From Candidatus Sericytochromatia bacterium (lineage in GTDB: Bacteria; Cyanobacteriota; Sericytochromatia; UBA7694), in assembly GCA_015272195.1 (NCBI GenBank), contig JACYMC010000052.1, positions 1-41,833 on the forward strand: a DNA stretch of 41,833 bases. The letters are read 5' to 3'. The first letter of the stretch is position 1; each line of letters starts with the position of its first letter. A program made the position numbers and the translations under genes. The notes beneath the pieces were generated by a model that saw only the letters and a program-made list of their open reading frames with translations, ran no database searches and had not been told where the DNA came from. Shown piece after piece: positions 6,720 through 14,602 of this stretch.

Positions 6720-8369
6720 TCAGCGCAAATCGTCCATATACACGATAATAATGGTGGTGTTGTCTTCACCGCCACGGATATTGGCAATATTCACCAGCTG
6801 GTTACAGGCCCGCCACTGATCGGCAGCCCGCTCCACGATCTGGTGAATCTCACTGTCTTTGACATGCTCCACCAGACCATCAGAACAGAGTAGCAGACAG
6901 TTGCCCGGTACAAACGGGCGCTCGTAGAGATCCACCTCAACATTGGGGTAAGCCCCGAGCGAGCGGTAAATCAGGTTACGCTGCGGATGAATCGCCGCTT
7001 CCTCTTCGGTAATCTGGCCGATTTCCAGCAGGCGGCCCACCAGGGAGTGGTCACGCGTGATTTTTTCAATTTCATCTTTGACGATCATATAACCACGGCT
7101 GTCGCCTACATGCCCGATATACACCATGCCCTGATAAACCACGGCAGCAGTCACCGTGGTACCCATGCCCTGAAACTCCGGGTTGCTCTTGGCCGCATCA
7201 TAAATACTCTTATTGGCCTTTTTAATGGCCTGCTCCAGAATATCGGGAATATTCAGCTCAGTACTGTTTTGCTGCTCCTGGCGCGAAAAGCCGTCGTTCA
7301 CTACCTGTGAGACCACACGGGTGGCCAGCGCACTGGCGTACTCCCCCGCCTGGGCCCCGCCCATGCCGTCAGCCACAATAAAAATACCGTGGCTGACCCG
7401 GCGGGTCTGGCTGACATAATGCCAGTCCTGCACAAAATAGCTGTCTTCGTTGGCTTCGCGCACCACGCCCACATCCGTAATAAAGCTGGCGTAAAAGGGC
7501 GTATTGTGAAACAGACCCAGAATGGCCCGCTTGGCCTCGTCAATACTCTGGAAGCGGTAGCGGGGCTCCGGATCGAGCATTTTCATGATGATGCTGTTGA
7601 TCTGGGGATTAATATCCTGCACATAATAAGTGACTTCAGGAAAGATCAATTGACCGCTTTCGTCCCGCCGGTGCTTGAGCGGGTTACAACCCGTCACCAG
7701 CTGGTGCCAGATCACCCCCAGCGAATAAATATCCGCCCGTTCGTCAATCAGATGGCTGTCCTGATGGGCCAGCTCAGGAGCCGAATAACCGGGGGTGTTG
7801 CTCTGTACAGGAAACATAATCGGCAGCTGCAGGGCCCGGCTGAAGCCGGTCAGGCGCACGCGCTGCAGGTCATGGGTGACCACAATGCAGCGCGGGTTGA
7901 GATCCATATGCACAATTTTGCGGCGGTGCAACTGGCTTAAGGACTGGCAAAGCTGAATCATCCAGTCGCAGGACTGGTGCACGGTGACCTTTTGTTTGGT
8001 CAGAAAATAGCCCAGATCGCGGCCTTCAAGCTGTTCAATAATCAGATAATAGCGCTCGTTTTCAGCAAACATATCCACGGCTTTAACCACCGTGGGGTAA
8101 GAAATGGAGCGCAGAATAGTGAACTCGTCGTACCAGGGGTTTTTCAGCTCACCTTTGAGCAAGAGCCCCCGGCTGGGCGGGCGTTTTTTTTCGCGCACAA
8201 TCACCGTCAGATTGGTTACTTCATCGATGGCGCGGTAGAGATTGGCCTCGCTTTTGACCTCCAGAAAGGCGTCAATGCGATAGCGGCCTCGCAGTTTGGT
8301 GCCTTCGGTCAGGTGCTCTGCCGGCGCCGATGGTGAGAGCGTGCTTTCGGGTTGTTCAGATACAGTCAC
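6720..8369 (-). CDS. Pseudokinase-PP2C fusion (Ser/Thr phosphatase)
   Basis: A 549-residue fusion. Residues ~28-290 have a protein-kinase fold but lack the catalytic set: the Gly-loop is lost (FLEVKSEAN), the ATP lysine region reads VIVRE, the catalytic loop is HMDLNP (His-Met-Asp for HRD) and DFG is GFS (175-177). Residues ~296-547 form a PP2C phosphatase with all acidic metal ligands visible: TDVGVVREANED, VADGMGG, GHVGDSRG, CSDGL and GGEDN. The phosphatase half should therefore be active with Mn/Mg, and the kinase half is likely a regulatory or substrate-docking module. It starts 15 nt after the stop of the zinc-ribbon kinase, so the pair probably forms a reversible Ser/Thr phosphorylation switch. 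The protein is soluble, with no membrane segment. Confidence 0.9.
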   Translation of the reverse strand: MTVSEQPESTLSPSAPAEHLTEGTKLRGRYRIDAFLEVKSEANLYRAIDEVTNLTVIVREKKRPPSRGLLLKGELKNPWYDEFTILRSISYPTVVKAVDMFAENERYYLIIEQLEGRDLGYFLTKQKVTVHQSCDWMIQLCQSLSQLHRRKIVHMDLNPRCIVVTHDLQRVRLTGFSRALQLPIMFPVQSNTPGYSAPELAHQDSHLIDERADIYSLGVIWHQLVTGCNPLKHRRDESGQLIFPEVTYYVQDINPQINSIIMKMLDPEPRYRFQSIDEAKRAILGLFHNTPFYASFITDVGVVREANEDSYFVQDWHYVSQTRRVSHGIFIVADGMGGAQAGEYASALATRVVSQVVNDGFSRQEQQNSTELNIPDILEQAIKKANKSIYDAAKSNPEFQGMGTTVTAAVVYQGMVYIGHVGDSRGYMIVKDEIEKITRDHSLVGRLLEIGQITEEEAAIHPQRNLIYRSLGAYPNVEVDLYERPFVPGNCLLLCSDGLVEHVKDSEIHQIVERAADQWRACNQLVNIANIRGGEDNTTIIIVYMDDLR

Positions 8370-8384
8370 AAATGGTCTCCCTCT

Positions 8385-9767
8385 CTAGTTCTTGGCCAGC
8401 AGAATAATCAGCAGCAGGACCACAATCATGCTCAGCAGGGCAATATTGATGCGCAGCAACCACTCGACTGAAAACAGCTTATGGGAAAAACCCAGCTTCA
8501 TCAAGGCCGTGGAAATGCCCTTGCTCTGAATCGGTACGGTCCCCTGAATCGGATCCATGGCAGCGCCACCGTGACGGCGTGAGATCTTTTTAATGGCCTC
8601 ACTCATCTCCATCGCGCTGCGATAACGGGCCTCAGGCTCCATGCTCAGGCAGCGGGTAATCAGCTTTTCGGTCTGCACCGACACGCTGGTGTTCAGTTCC
8701 CGGATAGACGGGAACGAAAAGGGCGCTTCAGCCTGCGGGTCACGGCCCGTCAACAGGTGGTGCATGGTGGCCGCCAGCGCATAAAGATCGGAGCGTGGTT
8801 CGACCTGCCCCCGGTACTGCTCCGGCGGGGCATAACCCTGGGTCCCAATCATGGTCCCTTTTTTGGTCGGGTTAAAATGGCGGGCAATGCCAAAATCCAC
8901 CACATAAATACGGCCCTGCTCGTTCAAAATCAGGTTGGCGGGCTTCATATCGCGGTACACAATCGGTGGGGTCTGGTTGTGCAGATAGTGCAGAATTTCG
9001 CAGATCTGCACGGCCCAGTCCAGCACCTGATACTCTTCAAAAGGGCCACTGTCCTGATCCAGCCAGCGTTGCTCCAGGTCGGCCCCATTGATATACTCCA
9101 TCACCAGATAGTGGCGGTTGCCCTCGGTAAAGCGGTCATAAACCTCGGGAATACCGATATGGTTGAGATTGGCCAGCATCTCGGCTTCGCGATCAAAATT
9201 GGTGGTGGCCATGCGGCGCTGCTCAGGATCCGTAAAATGATCGAGCATCTCTTTGACCACCGCCACGCGCTGCGAAAAACGCAGGTCATCGGCCAGATAA
9301 ATGGCCCCCATGCCACCCTGACCAATGCGCTTGGTGATCTGGTAGCGGCCCTGCAGTACCGTGTTGGGCGGCAGGGGCGCGGGGCCTTCGTTTTCTTCTT
9401 CGTCCTGGGGGCGGTAGTTCTGGCGCGAGCGCACGGCGGACTGGGTCTTTTGCACGCTGCGATTGGGGTTGGTGTGCGAAATCAGGGGTGCGCCGCACTC
9501 AAAGCAGTATTTGTTGCCGGCGGTGTTTTTGGAACCGCAGTAACGGCAGTTGATGTTCTTTTCGGCCACTTTGGGGGCCGGTGGCGGGCTGACATCCTCA
9601 GTAAAGGGGATCTCGGTCACCACTTCTTTTTTGACCGGGGGCGTGGCTGTATGTTCAATGCCCAGCGGAGAGCCGCATTCGCTGCAGTATTTCTCGCCAA
9701 TCATGTTGACGAAACCGCAGGTGTCACAGACCAGTTCTCGTGCTTCTTTGCTTGAAACTTCCAACAT
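8385..9767 (-). CDS. Ser/Thr protein kinase with two N-terminal zinc ribbons and a C-terminal membrane anchor
   Basis: A 460-residue kinase. Two zinc ribbons come first: Cys14/17/28/31 (CDTCG, CSECG) and Cys74/77/88/91 (CRYCG, CFECG). A Pro/Glu linker leads to a complete Hanks-type kinase domain (~140-400). It has the Gly-loop GQGGMGAIY, Lys172 in VAVVKEM, YRDMKPAN, DFGIA and GTQGYAPPEQ. A single hydrophobic segment at the extreme C-terminus (~437-457) would anchor it with the kinase in the cytoplasm. There is no PASTA domain, so it is not the PknB/cell-wall type. It leads an operon with a pseudokinase-PP2C fusion that could dephosphorylate its targets or the kinase itself. Confidence 0.93.
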   Translation of the reverse strand: MLEVSSKEARELVCDTCGFVNMIGEKYCSECGSPLGIEHTATPPVKKEVVTEIPFTEDVSPPPAPKVAEKNINCRYCGSKNTAGNKYCFECGAPLISHTNPNRSVQKTQSAVRSRQNYRPQDEEENEGPAPLPPNTVLQGRYQITKRIGQGGMGAIYLADDLRFSQRVAVVKEMLDHFTDPEQRRMATTNFDREAEMLANLNHIGIPEVYDRFTEGNRHYLVMEYINGADLEQRWLDQDSGPFEEYQVLDWAVQICEILHYLHNQTPPIVYRDMKPANLILNEQGRIYVVDFGIARHFNPTKKGTMIGTQGYAPPEQYRGQVEPRSDLYALAATMHHLLTGRDPQAEAPFSFPSIRELNTSVSVQTEKLITRCLSMEPEARYRSAMEMSEAIKKISRRHGGAAMDPIQGTVPIQSKGISTALMKLGFSHKLFSVEWLLRINIALLSMIVVLLLIILLAKN

Positions 9768-9825
9768 TCATTTCCGGAGAGGTGGCTGACCGCTGTCGGG
9801 CCACAGGTATTTTGGTGTCATTAGG

Positions 9826-9834
9826 AGTATAACA
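9826..9834 (-). promoter_or_regulatory. Extended -10 promoter of the kinase/phosphatase pair
   Basis: On the minus strand this reads TGTTATACT, an extended -10, about 60 nt upstream of the kinase ATG at 9767. No -35 consensus is evident. Confidence 0.45.
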
Positions 9835-9985
9835 CAGCTTCAAGGCCTTGGCAGGAGCCTGAGCCAGCGCTTCAGTGGCTTCTTAAGAAGGGCATTCCAT
9901 ACACCCGTCGCAAAAGCCAAAAAAGGCGCGCGGCCAAAGCTGTCAGGCAAAAAAATTTTGCCGGTCTGGCCTTCTTTTCTTATAC

Positions 9986-10007
9986 ATTGAAATACATGTG
10001 TTATAAT
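9986..10007 (+). promoter_or_regulatory. recA promoter with overlapping dyad operator
   Basis: TGTTATAAT (9999-10007) is a perfect extended -10, about 110 nt before the recA ATG. It is overlapped by an imperfect 22-bp dyad centred between 9996 and 9997 (8 of 11 positions paired). The dyad contains ATAC-ATGT-GTTA (9992-10003). The layout and half-sites resemble the cyanobacterial LexA box as I know it (GTAC-N4-GTWC), with changed outer bases. The 9768-10119 gap also holds a GGCAAAA/TTTTGCC hairpin at 9946-9962 and the opposing kinase promoter, and nothing else I can identify. Confidence 0.5.
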
Positions 10008-10119
10008 ACGGGTCCGGTGTCAAAATAGTGTTCATAGACGCTGGCACTCTGCCGCCCTACAATGCATCAGTATCTGCGCAATCTGTCTTGCGCCATCACA
10101 TCTGAAAAGGAATCCAAGC

Positions 10120-11196
10120 ATGTCTAAAAATGCCGCTCTCTCTGAAGACAAGCGCAAAGCGCTTGAACTCGCCGTCTCTTCTATCGAAAAATCCTTTGGC
10201 AAAGGCGCCATTATGCGCCTGGGCGATCGCCCGGCCACCCGTGTGGACGCCATCCCCACCGGCGCCCTGGCGCTGGATGTGGCCCTGGGTGTCGGCGGCT
10301 TGCCCCGTGGCCGCGTGATCGAAATCTTTGGCCAGGAATCCGGCGGTAAAACCACCATTGCCCTGCACGCTGTGGCCGAAGCCCAGAAACAGGGTGGGGT
10401 CGCCGCTTTTATTGACGTGGAACACGCCCTCGACCCGGAGTACGCCAAAGCCATCGGCGTCGATATCGACGCCATGCTGGTTTCACAGCCCAACACCGGC
10501 GAAGAAGCACTTGAAATCACCGAGCAGCTGATCCGCAGCGGTGCAGTCGATATTATTGTGGTGGACTCCGTCGCCGCATTGGTACCCAAAAGTGAAATTG
10601 AAGGCGAAATGGGCGATGCCCATGTGGGTCTGCAGGCCCGCCTGATGTCTCAGGCCCTGCGCAAACTGACCCCCGTCACCGCCCGCTCCAATACCGTCGT
10701 GGTCTTTGTTAACCAGCTGCGCGAAAAAGTCGGCGTGATGTTTGGCAACCCCGAAACCACGCCGGGTGGCCGTGCCCTGCGCTTTTACTCCTCTCTGCGC
10801 TTAGAGGTCCGCCGCGCCGAAGTCATGAAAAAAGAAGGCGAAATGGTCGGCAACGCCGTCAAGATCAAAGTGGTCAAAAACAAAGTGGCTCCCCCCTTTA
10901 AAACCGCTGTGGTCGACGTGATCTATGGCCAGGGCATTTCCCGCGAGGGCTGCGTACTGGATCTGGCCGAAACCCTGGATATTATCCAGAAAAGCGGCTC
11001 CTGGTATTCTTATGGCGGCGAAAAAATCGGCCAGGGCAAAGAAAAAGCCCGCGAATACCTGACCCAGAACCCGGATAAAATGCTGGAAATTGAAAACCGG
11101 GTACGCATTCATCACAACCTCACCCCCCGCCCCGTAGTGGCTGAGCCGGAAAGCAGTACCGCCGGCAAAAACGGCGAAGAACCCGTTAAAGTCTAG
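10120..11196 (+). CDS. recA: Recombinase RecA
   Basis: The 358-residue DNA strand-exchange ATPase that forms filaments on single-stranded DNA, drives recombinational repair and stimulates LexA self-cleavage. Walker A is GQESGGKTT (71-79, Lys77), Walker B is [12 protein letters not shown], the L1/L2 DNA-binding region includes [14 protein letters not shown], and [18 protein letters not shown] is conserved. The C-terminal domain is normal length and ends in an acidic stretch. AAAGGA lies about 9 nt before the ATG. It has its own promoter and a strong terminator, so it is transcribed mainly as a single gene. Confidence 0.98.
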   Translation: MSKNAALSEDKRKALELAVSSIEKSFGKGAIMRLGDRPATRVDAIPTGALALDVALGVGGLPRGRVIEIFGQESGGKTTIALHAVAEAQKQGGVAAFIDVEHALDPEYAKAIGVDIDAMLVSQPNTGEEALEITEQLIRSGAVDIIVVDSVAALVPKSEIEGEMGDAHVGLQARLMSQALRKLTPVTARSNTVVVFVNQLREKVGVMFGNPETTPGGRALRFYSSLRLEVRRAEVMKKEGEMVGNAVKIKVVKNKVAPPFKTAVVDVIYGQGISREGCVLDLAETLDIIQKSGSWYSYGGEKIGQGKEKAREYLTQNPDKMLEIENRVRIHHNLTPRPVVAEPESSTAGKNGEEPVKV

Positions 11197-11216
11197 CGTT
11201 CAGTCTTTTTGAAACA

Positions 11217-11255
11217 GCGCCGTTGAAATGAGACTTTCAACGGCGCGTTTTCTTT
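11217..11255 (+). terminator. Rho-independent terminator of recA
   Basis: Perfect 12-bp stem GCGCCGTTGAAA (11217-11228) / TTTCAACGGCGC (11235-11246) with a 6-nt loop, followed by GTTTTCTTT. It lies 20 nt after the recA stop. The rest of the 11197-11503 gap holds the promoter below and no gene I can support. Confidence 0.88.
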
Positions 11256-11409
11256 ATGCTGGATGCCGCTGAGCAGGCGCTGTTTCAGGCCAAAACATGG
11301 GGCGCGCACAAGTCCGCCAATTCCTGGCTCTTTGACTGTGTTAAAATACGAGTGCTTTTAAGCCCCAGGTCATCCGCTGTCTGGCAGTGCCGCCAAACCC
11401 AGTGACGGC

Positions 11410-11443
11410 TTGCCGCTGAAGAACAAATTTGATACAATAGTAT
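11410..11443 (+). promoter_or_regulatory. Promoter and candidate operator of the ssb cluster
   Basis: TTGCCG (11410-11415) and TACAAT (11433-11438) are spaced by 17 nt; TGA before the -10 makes it an extended -10. ATAC-AATA-GTAT (11432-11443), a perfect dyad with a 4-nt spacer, covers the -10. It matches the arrangement at the recA promoter. A second extended -10 (TGTTAAAAT) lies at 11339-11347. Confidence 0.5.
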
Positions 11444-11503
11444 ACATCTGAAATCTGGGCGCATCGGGTTCGCAATACAAAGCAGGAGTAAACGATACAC
11501 ATC

Positions 11504-11836
11504 ATGGATGCAGAAGACTTTAAAACCCTTGGCGAATGTGATTTTGGCACCATCTGGGAAGTCCAAAGCGAAAATAAAATTGTGGTCAACGCCTACCAGG
11601 CCGCCTTTTATTTTGCCCGCGAAGACTTTTTGCAGTTTGCCAAAATGGTCGAAGACTCGATTGTCAGCCTGACAGGCAGAGGTTTTCAGCTGCCCAAGCC
11701 CGACGCACCCGCGGAAACCAAGTCCGCCGCTCCCCGCAAAGAAAACGACGAGCCGCCGCAGATTACAGATATCCGGGCCTTTCGTAAAAAAAGCCGTCAG
11801 CCGGACCCGACTGACGATGATGATTTTCCTGGATAG
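11504..11836 (+). CDS. Small protein of unknown function with SSB-like acidic tail
   Basis: A 110-residue soluble protein. Residues 1-65 look like a compact alpha/beta domain (FGTIWEVQSENKIVVNAY, then an aromatic helix DFLQFAKMVEDSIVSL). Residues 66-100 are a Pro/Lys/Glu-rich linker. The C-terminus ends TDDDDFPG. That tail closely resembles the acidic tip of SSB, whose own copy (LDDDELPPF) is encoded by the next gene 36 nt downstream. I do not recognise the domain. The tail and gene position suggest interaction with the same partners that read the SSB tip, but this is inference. AGGAG lies 15 nt before the ATG, which is long. The dyad-covered promoter at 11410 probably drives this gene and ssb. 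Confidence 0.8.
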   Translation: MDAEDFKTLGECDFGTIWEVQSENKIVVNAYQAAFYFAREDFLQFAKMVEDSIVSLTGRGFQLPKPDAPAETKSAAPRKENDEPPQITDIRAFRKKSRQPDPTDDDDFPG

Positions 11837-11872
11837 GCCCTCAGCAGAAATATAAGCATAGGAGAAGCAATT

Positions 11873-12394
11873 ATGGCAGCCAATAATCAAGTGGTTCTGA
11901 TCGGCCGGGCCGGCAACAATGTATCGGATGACGTGCGTCATCTGCAGAGTGGCAGCATGGTCGCCGAAGTGCGCCTGGCCGTTAACCGTCCGGGCAAAGA
12001 CAGCATGGGAAACCCTGTTACCGACTGGATTTCCTGTCAGTTCTGGAACAAGCAAGGCGAACGCCTGAGTGAGTTTGTCAAAAAAGGGGACCTGATCTCT
12101 GTCACCGGCTCCGTACGCGTTGACAGCTGGGAGCAGGACGGCCAGAAGCGTCAGAAATACTTTATACACGGCGAAAACTTCCAGATGCTGGAGTCTCGTC
12201 GTTCACGGGATGAACGGCGCGAAAGCGAAAGCTTCGGCGGCGGCGATTATGGCAGCAGCCAGAGCAGTTACGGCGGTGGTTATAATAACGCAGCACCGCA
12301 GCGCCAGAGCGCACCCGCCCCTCAGGCCAGCGCACCCAGCAGCGATTACAACGACGAATTTGCCCTCGACGACGACGAACTGCCGCCCTTTTAA
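11873..12394 (+). CDS. ssb: Single-stranded DNA-binding protein SSB
   Basis: A 173-residue SSB. The N-terminal OB fold (~1-108) has NQVVLIGRAG, WISCQFWNKQGERL and KKGDLISVTGSVRVDSW. A Gly/Tyr/Gln/Ser-rich disordered linker (~115-160) follows, and the acidic tip is DDDELPPF. SSB coats single-stranded DNA, and its tip recruits replication and repair proteins. The first residues read NNQVVLIGRAG where many SSBs have NRV-LIGNL. AGGAG lies about 8 nt before the ATG. It follows the SSB-tail-like small gene and leads directly into a HAD phosphatase gene 5 nt later. Confidence 0.95.
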   Translation: MAANNQVVLIGRAGNNVSDDVRHLQSGSMVAEVRLAVNRPGKDSMGNPVTDWISCQFWNKQGERLSEFVKKGDLISVTGSVRVDSWEQDGQKRQKYFIHGENFQMLESRRSRDERRESESFGGGDYGSSQSSYGGGYNNAAPQRQSAPAPQASAPSSDYNDEFALDDDELPPF

Positions 12395-12399
12395 CCGCC

Positions 12400-13077
12400 A
12401 TGCCAGCAAAGGCGCTGATCTTTGATCTCGACGATACCCTGATGGACACCTGCGGCCAGCTGGTGCCTGAAGCCCATCGCCAGGCCTGTCTGGCGATGCA
12501 GGCTGCAGGCCTGGACGTGGCGCTTGAAGCCCTGCTGAAAACGCGCTTGCAGCTGATCCGCAGCCAGCCCCGTGCAGACATTGATCAGCTGCTCGCAGCA
12601 CACTATGGCTGCCAGGATCCTGCTGTTCCCCTGGCAGGGCATCAGACTTACTTTAATCCGGTCTTTGAGCACTTAGAACCCTTTCCGGGTGTGCCTGAGC
12701 TGCTGGCAGAACTGCACCAGCAGCACCGGCTCTATCTGGTCACCTCCGGATATGCCGAAACCCAGGCCCGTAAAGTGGCAGCACTGAATATCGGCCAGTG
12801 GTTCGAGGATATTGGCTATATTCCCGTTCAGGCGCAGCGGGGCAAACAGACCTATTTTTCTGAACTGATCCGCAGCCAGGATTATCACCCGCAGGAAGTG
12901 GTGGTGATTGGTGATCGCATCAACAATGAAATTGTGGCCGGCAACCGTCTGGGCTGCCCCACGGTCTGGATTCGCCAGGGTGAATGTGCCCATATTTTGC
13001 CCGAAGGCCCTGAAGAAACCCCACGATTTATCACCGACAGCGTTTTAAATCTGCCCCATATTTTACCTCATATTTAA
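12400..13077 (+). CDS. HAD-superfamily phosphatase, subfamily IA-like
   Basis: A 225-residue hydrolase. Motif I is FDLDDTLMDT (nucleophile Asp and acid/base Asp), motif II LVTSGYAE, motif III Lys in QRGKQTYF, and motif IV VVVIGDRINNEI. A helical cap lies at ~17-90. These enzymes remove phosphate from small metabolites. The substrate is not evident. It starts 5 nt after ssb and is followed 14 nt later by a GHMP kinase, so a sugar-phosphate substrate is plausible: a kinase/phosphatase pair acts in heptose activation. No nucleotidyltransferase is present here. Confidence 0.85.
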   Translation: MPAKALIFDLDDTLMDTCGQLVPEAHRQACLAMQAAGLDVALEALLKTRLQLIRSQPRADIDQLLAAHYGCQDPAVPLAGHQTYFNPVFEHLEPFPGVPELLAELHQQHRLYLVTSGYAETQARKVAALNIGQWFEDIGYIPVQAQRGKQTYFSELIRSQDYHPQEVVVIGDRINNEIVAGNRLGCPTVWIRQGECAHILPEGPEETPRFITDSVLNLPHILPHI

Positions 13078-13091
13078 AAAAGGACCGTTTT

Positions 13092-14117
13092 ATGATCCGC
13101 ATTCATACCCGCACCCCCAACCGGATTGATCTGGCCGGCGGTACGCTGGATATTTATCCGCTCTACCTGTTTTTATCGGGTGGCTATACCCTGAACGCCG
13201 CCATTGATCTGTACAGCGAAATCCAGCTGGAAACCCGTGAAGACGATCAGTTTGTCTTCCGTTCTGACGATCTCGACGCGGATCTGAGCCTGTCACGGGA
13301 TGAGCTGATGCAAGGTCGCGGAGACGACTCCGCTTTTCGCCTGCTGGTGGAAGGGGTTCGCTTCTACCGTCCGGCCACCGGACTGAATATCACCTCACGC
13401 AATCAGGCCCCTAAGGGTTCTGGCCTGGGGGCCTCTTCGGCTCTGCTGATCGCCCTCAGCGGGGCGCTGAACCAGCTCAACCAGCAGTATCTGCCCGGCG
13501 AGCAACTGATTCAGCACGCCGCCGATCTGGAAGCCTGGGCCCTGGATATTCCCACCGGCAAGCAGGATTACTACGCTGCTTTATACGGTGGCGTGCAGGC
13601 CCTGCACTTTTCCAACCGGGGCGTGCAGCGCGAAAACCTGCAGCTTTCTGAAGATTTTTTTCAGCAGCTGAACGCGGGCCTGGTTCTCTCGTTTACCGGC
13701 CAGAGCCACTTTTCGGGCACCAATAACTGGAACATGATGAAACGCTACATCGACAACAGCGACAACACCCGCACAGCCCTGCAGGGCATTCGCAAAACCG
13801 CAGCCGATGTTCACCGGGCGTTGCAGAACGAAGATCTTGAAGCCCTGTCAGCCGCGCTGAATCAGGAGTGGCACAACCGTAAAAATCTGGCCGAAGGCGT
13901 CAGCACACCCCAGATTGAGACCATGATCAACGCAGTTAACGCTGCGGGGGCCTGGGCCAGTAAAATCTGCGGCGCAGGCGGCGGGGGCTGCCTGCTGACG
14001 CTCTGCCCACCGGGGCAGCGCAATGCAGTTGAATCCGCCCTGCAAGAAACAGGGGCTGAAGTCATGCGCCACCGCATTGTGCGTCATGGCCTGCAGATTC
14101 AGGAAGCGTTTTACTGA
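13092..14117 (+). CDS. GHMP-family sugar kinase (HddA/COG2605-like)
   Basis: A 341-residue small-molecule kinase. The N-terminus RTPNRIDLAGGTLDIYP matches the substrate-binding motif of the galactokinase-related group that includes heptose-7-phosphate kinase and fucokinase-like enzymes. The ATP motif is PKGSGLGASSALL, and the C-terminal GHMP motif is KICGAGGGGCLL. AAAAGGA lies 7 nt before the ATG. It is the last gene of the run that begins upstream of ssb. With the HAD phosphatase upstream it could activate a surface sugar, but the real sugar is unknown. All catalytic motifs are intact. Confidence 0.85.
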   Translation: MIRIHTRTPNRIDLAGGTLDIYPLYLFLSGGYTLNAAIDLYSEIQLETREDDQFVFRSDDLDADLSLSRDELMQGRGDDSAFRLLVEGVRFYRPATGLNITSRNQAPKGSGLGASSALLIALSGALNQLNQQYLPGEQLIQHAADLEAWALDIPTGKQDYYAALYGGVQALHFSNRGVQRENLQLSEDFFQQLNAGLVLSFTGQSHFSGTNNWNMMKRYIDNSDNTRTALQGIRKTAADVHRALQNEDLEALSAALNQEWHNRKNLAEGVSTPQIETMINAVNAAGAWASKICGAGGGGCLLTLCPPGQRNAVESALQETGAEVMRHRIVRHGLQIQEAFY

Positions 14118-14134
14118 TCGCGATCTCAGTACAG

Positions 14135-14602
14135 TCAGTACAGCCCTTTCATCTCACGTGAAAGGGCTTCAGCTTTGATACGCTGCTGCAGACGCTGCAG
14201 CTCTGGCGTTATGGTTTCTGTACGCGCCAGGGCTTCAGCCAGGGCCTGCTGTGCCAAAGACAGATCATTGATTTCCAGCGCACTTTCAGCCAGCACTTTA
14301 AAATCCAGCGCTTTGAGGTGTTTTGTCACCCGCTCCAGGGCCTGCATTTCTTGCAACAGGCGAATCACTTCAGCATGGTTTTCGCGCTTAAGGGCTTTGC
14401 GGGCTTTTTTACGGTAGCAGCGGCAAAGCTGCGCCAGCGCCCGCTCATCTCCTGGCGGCGCCAGCTTCAAAGCCTGAATATACACATTAAAAGCAGCCTC
14501 ATAGTTTTTGGCTTCAAAGCACTGCTGGCCGTCAAACAGAAGCTTCTGATAGCGACCGCCGGCAGGTTGGAGCGAAGCTGGCCGGCGTGGCGTCAGTGCC
14601 AT
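14135..14602 (-). CDS. Small TPR-like helical protein
   Basis: A 155-residue all-helical protein with TPR-type segments: AKNYEAAFNVYIQALKLAP (about 33-51) and INDLSLAQQALAEALARTE (about 113-131). A basic segment (RKKARKALKREN) lies between them. Its start overlaps the stop of the DivIVA-like gene as TGATG, which implies translational coupling. TPR proteins are protein-interaction scaffolds; nothing indicates the partner except its location with the coiled-coil protein and coaD. It has no membrane segment or signal peptide. Confidence 0.75.
   Translation of the reverse strand: MALTPRRPASLQPAGGRYQKLLFDGQQCFEAKNYEAAFNVYIQALKLAPPGDERALAQLCRCYRKKARKALKRENHAEVIRLLQEMQALERVTKHLKALDFKVLAESALEINDLSLAQQALAEALARTETITPELQRLQQRIKAEALSREMKGLY
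14142..14168. terminator. Hairpin between convergent GHMP kinase and TPR genes
   Basis: Perfect 10-bp stem AGCCCTTTCA (14142-14151) / TGAAAGGGCT (14159-14168) with a 7-nt loop. It lies 25 nt past the GHMP kinase stop and overlaps the last codons of the opposing TPR gene. The following T-tract is weak, so factor-independent termination is uncertain. Confidence 0.4.

Noticed and set aside
8757-9755. Long plus-strand open frame of 332 codons opposite the zinc-ribbon kinase
   Set aside because: Antisense to a complete kinase; composition is that of a reverse-strand shadow.
9946-9962. GGCAAAA/TTTTGCC hairpin upstream of recA as a terminator
   Set aside because: Short AT-rich stem with a 3-nt loop and no T-tract; no gene ends there.
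11285-12169. Open frame of 294 codons on the minus strand opposite the small SSB-tailed gene and ssb
   Set aside because: It lies antisense to two well-supported genes and crosses the promoter at 11410, with no recognisable protein motif; treated as a shadow.
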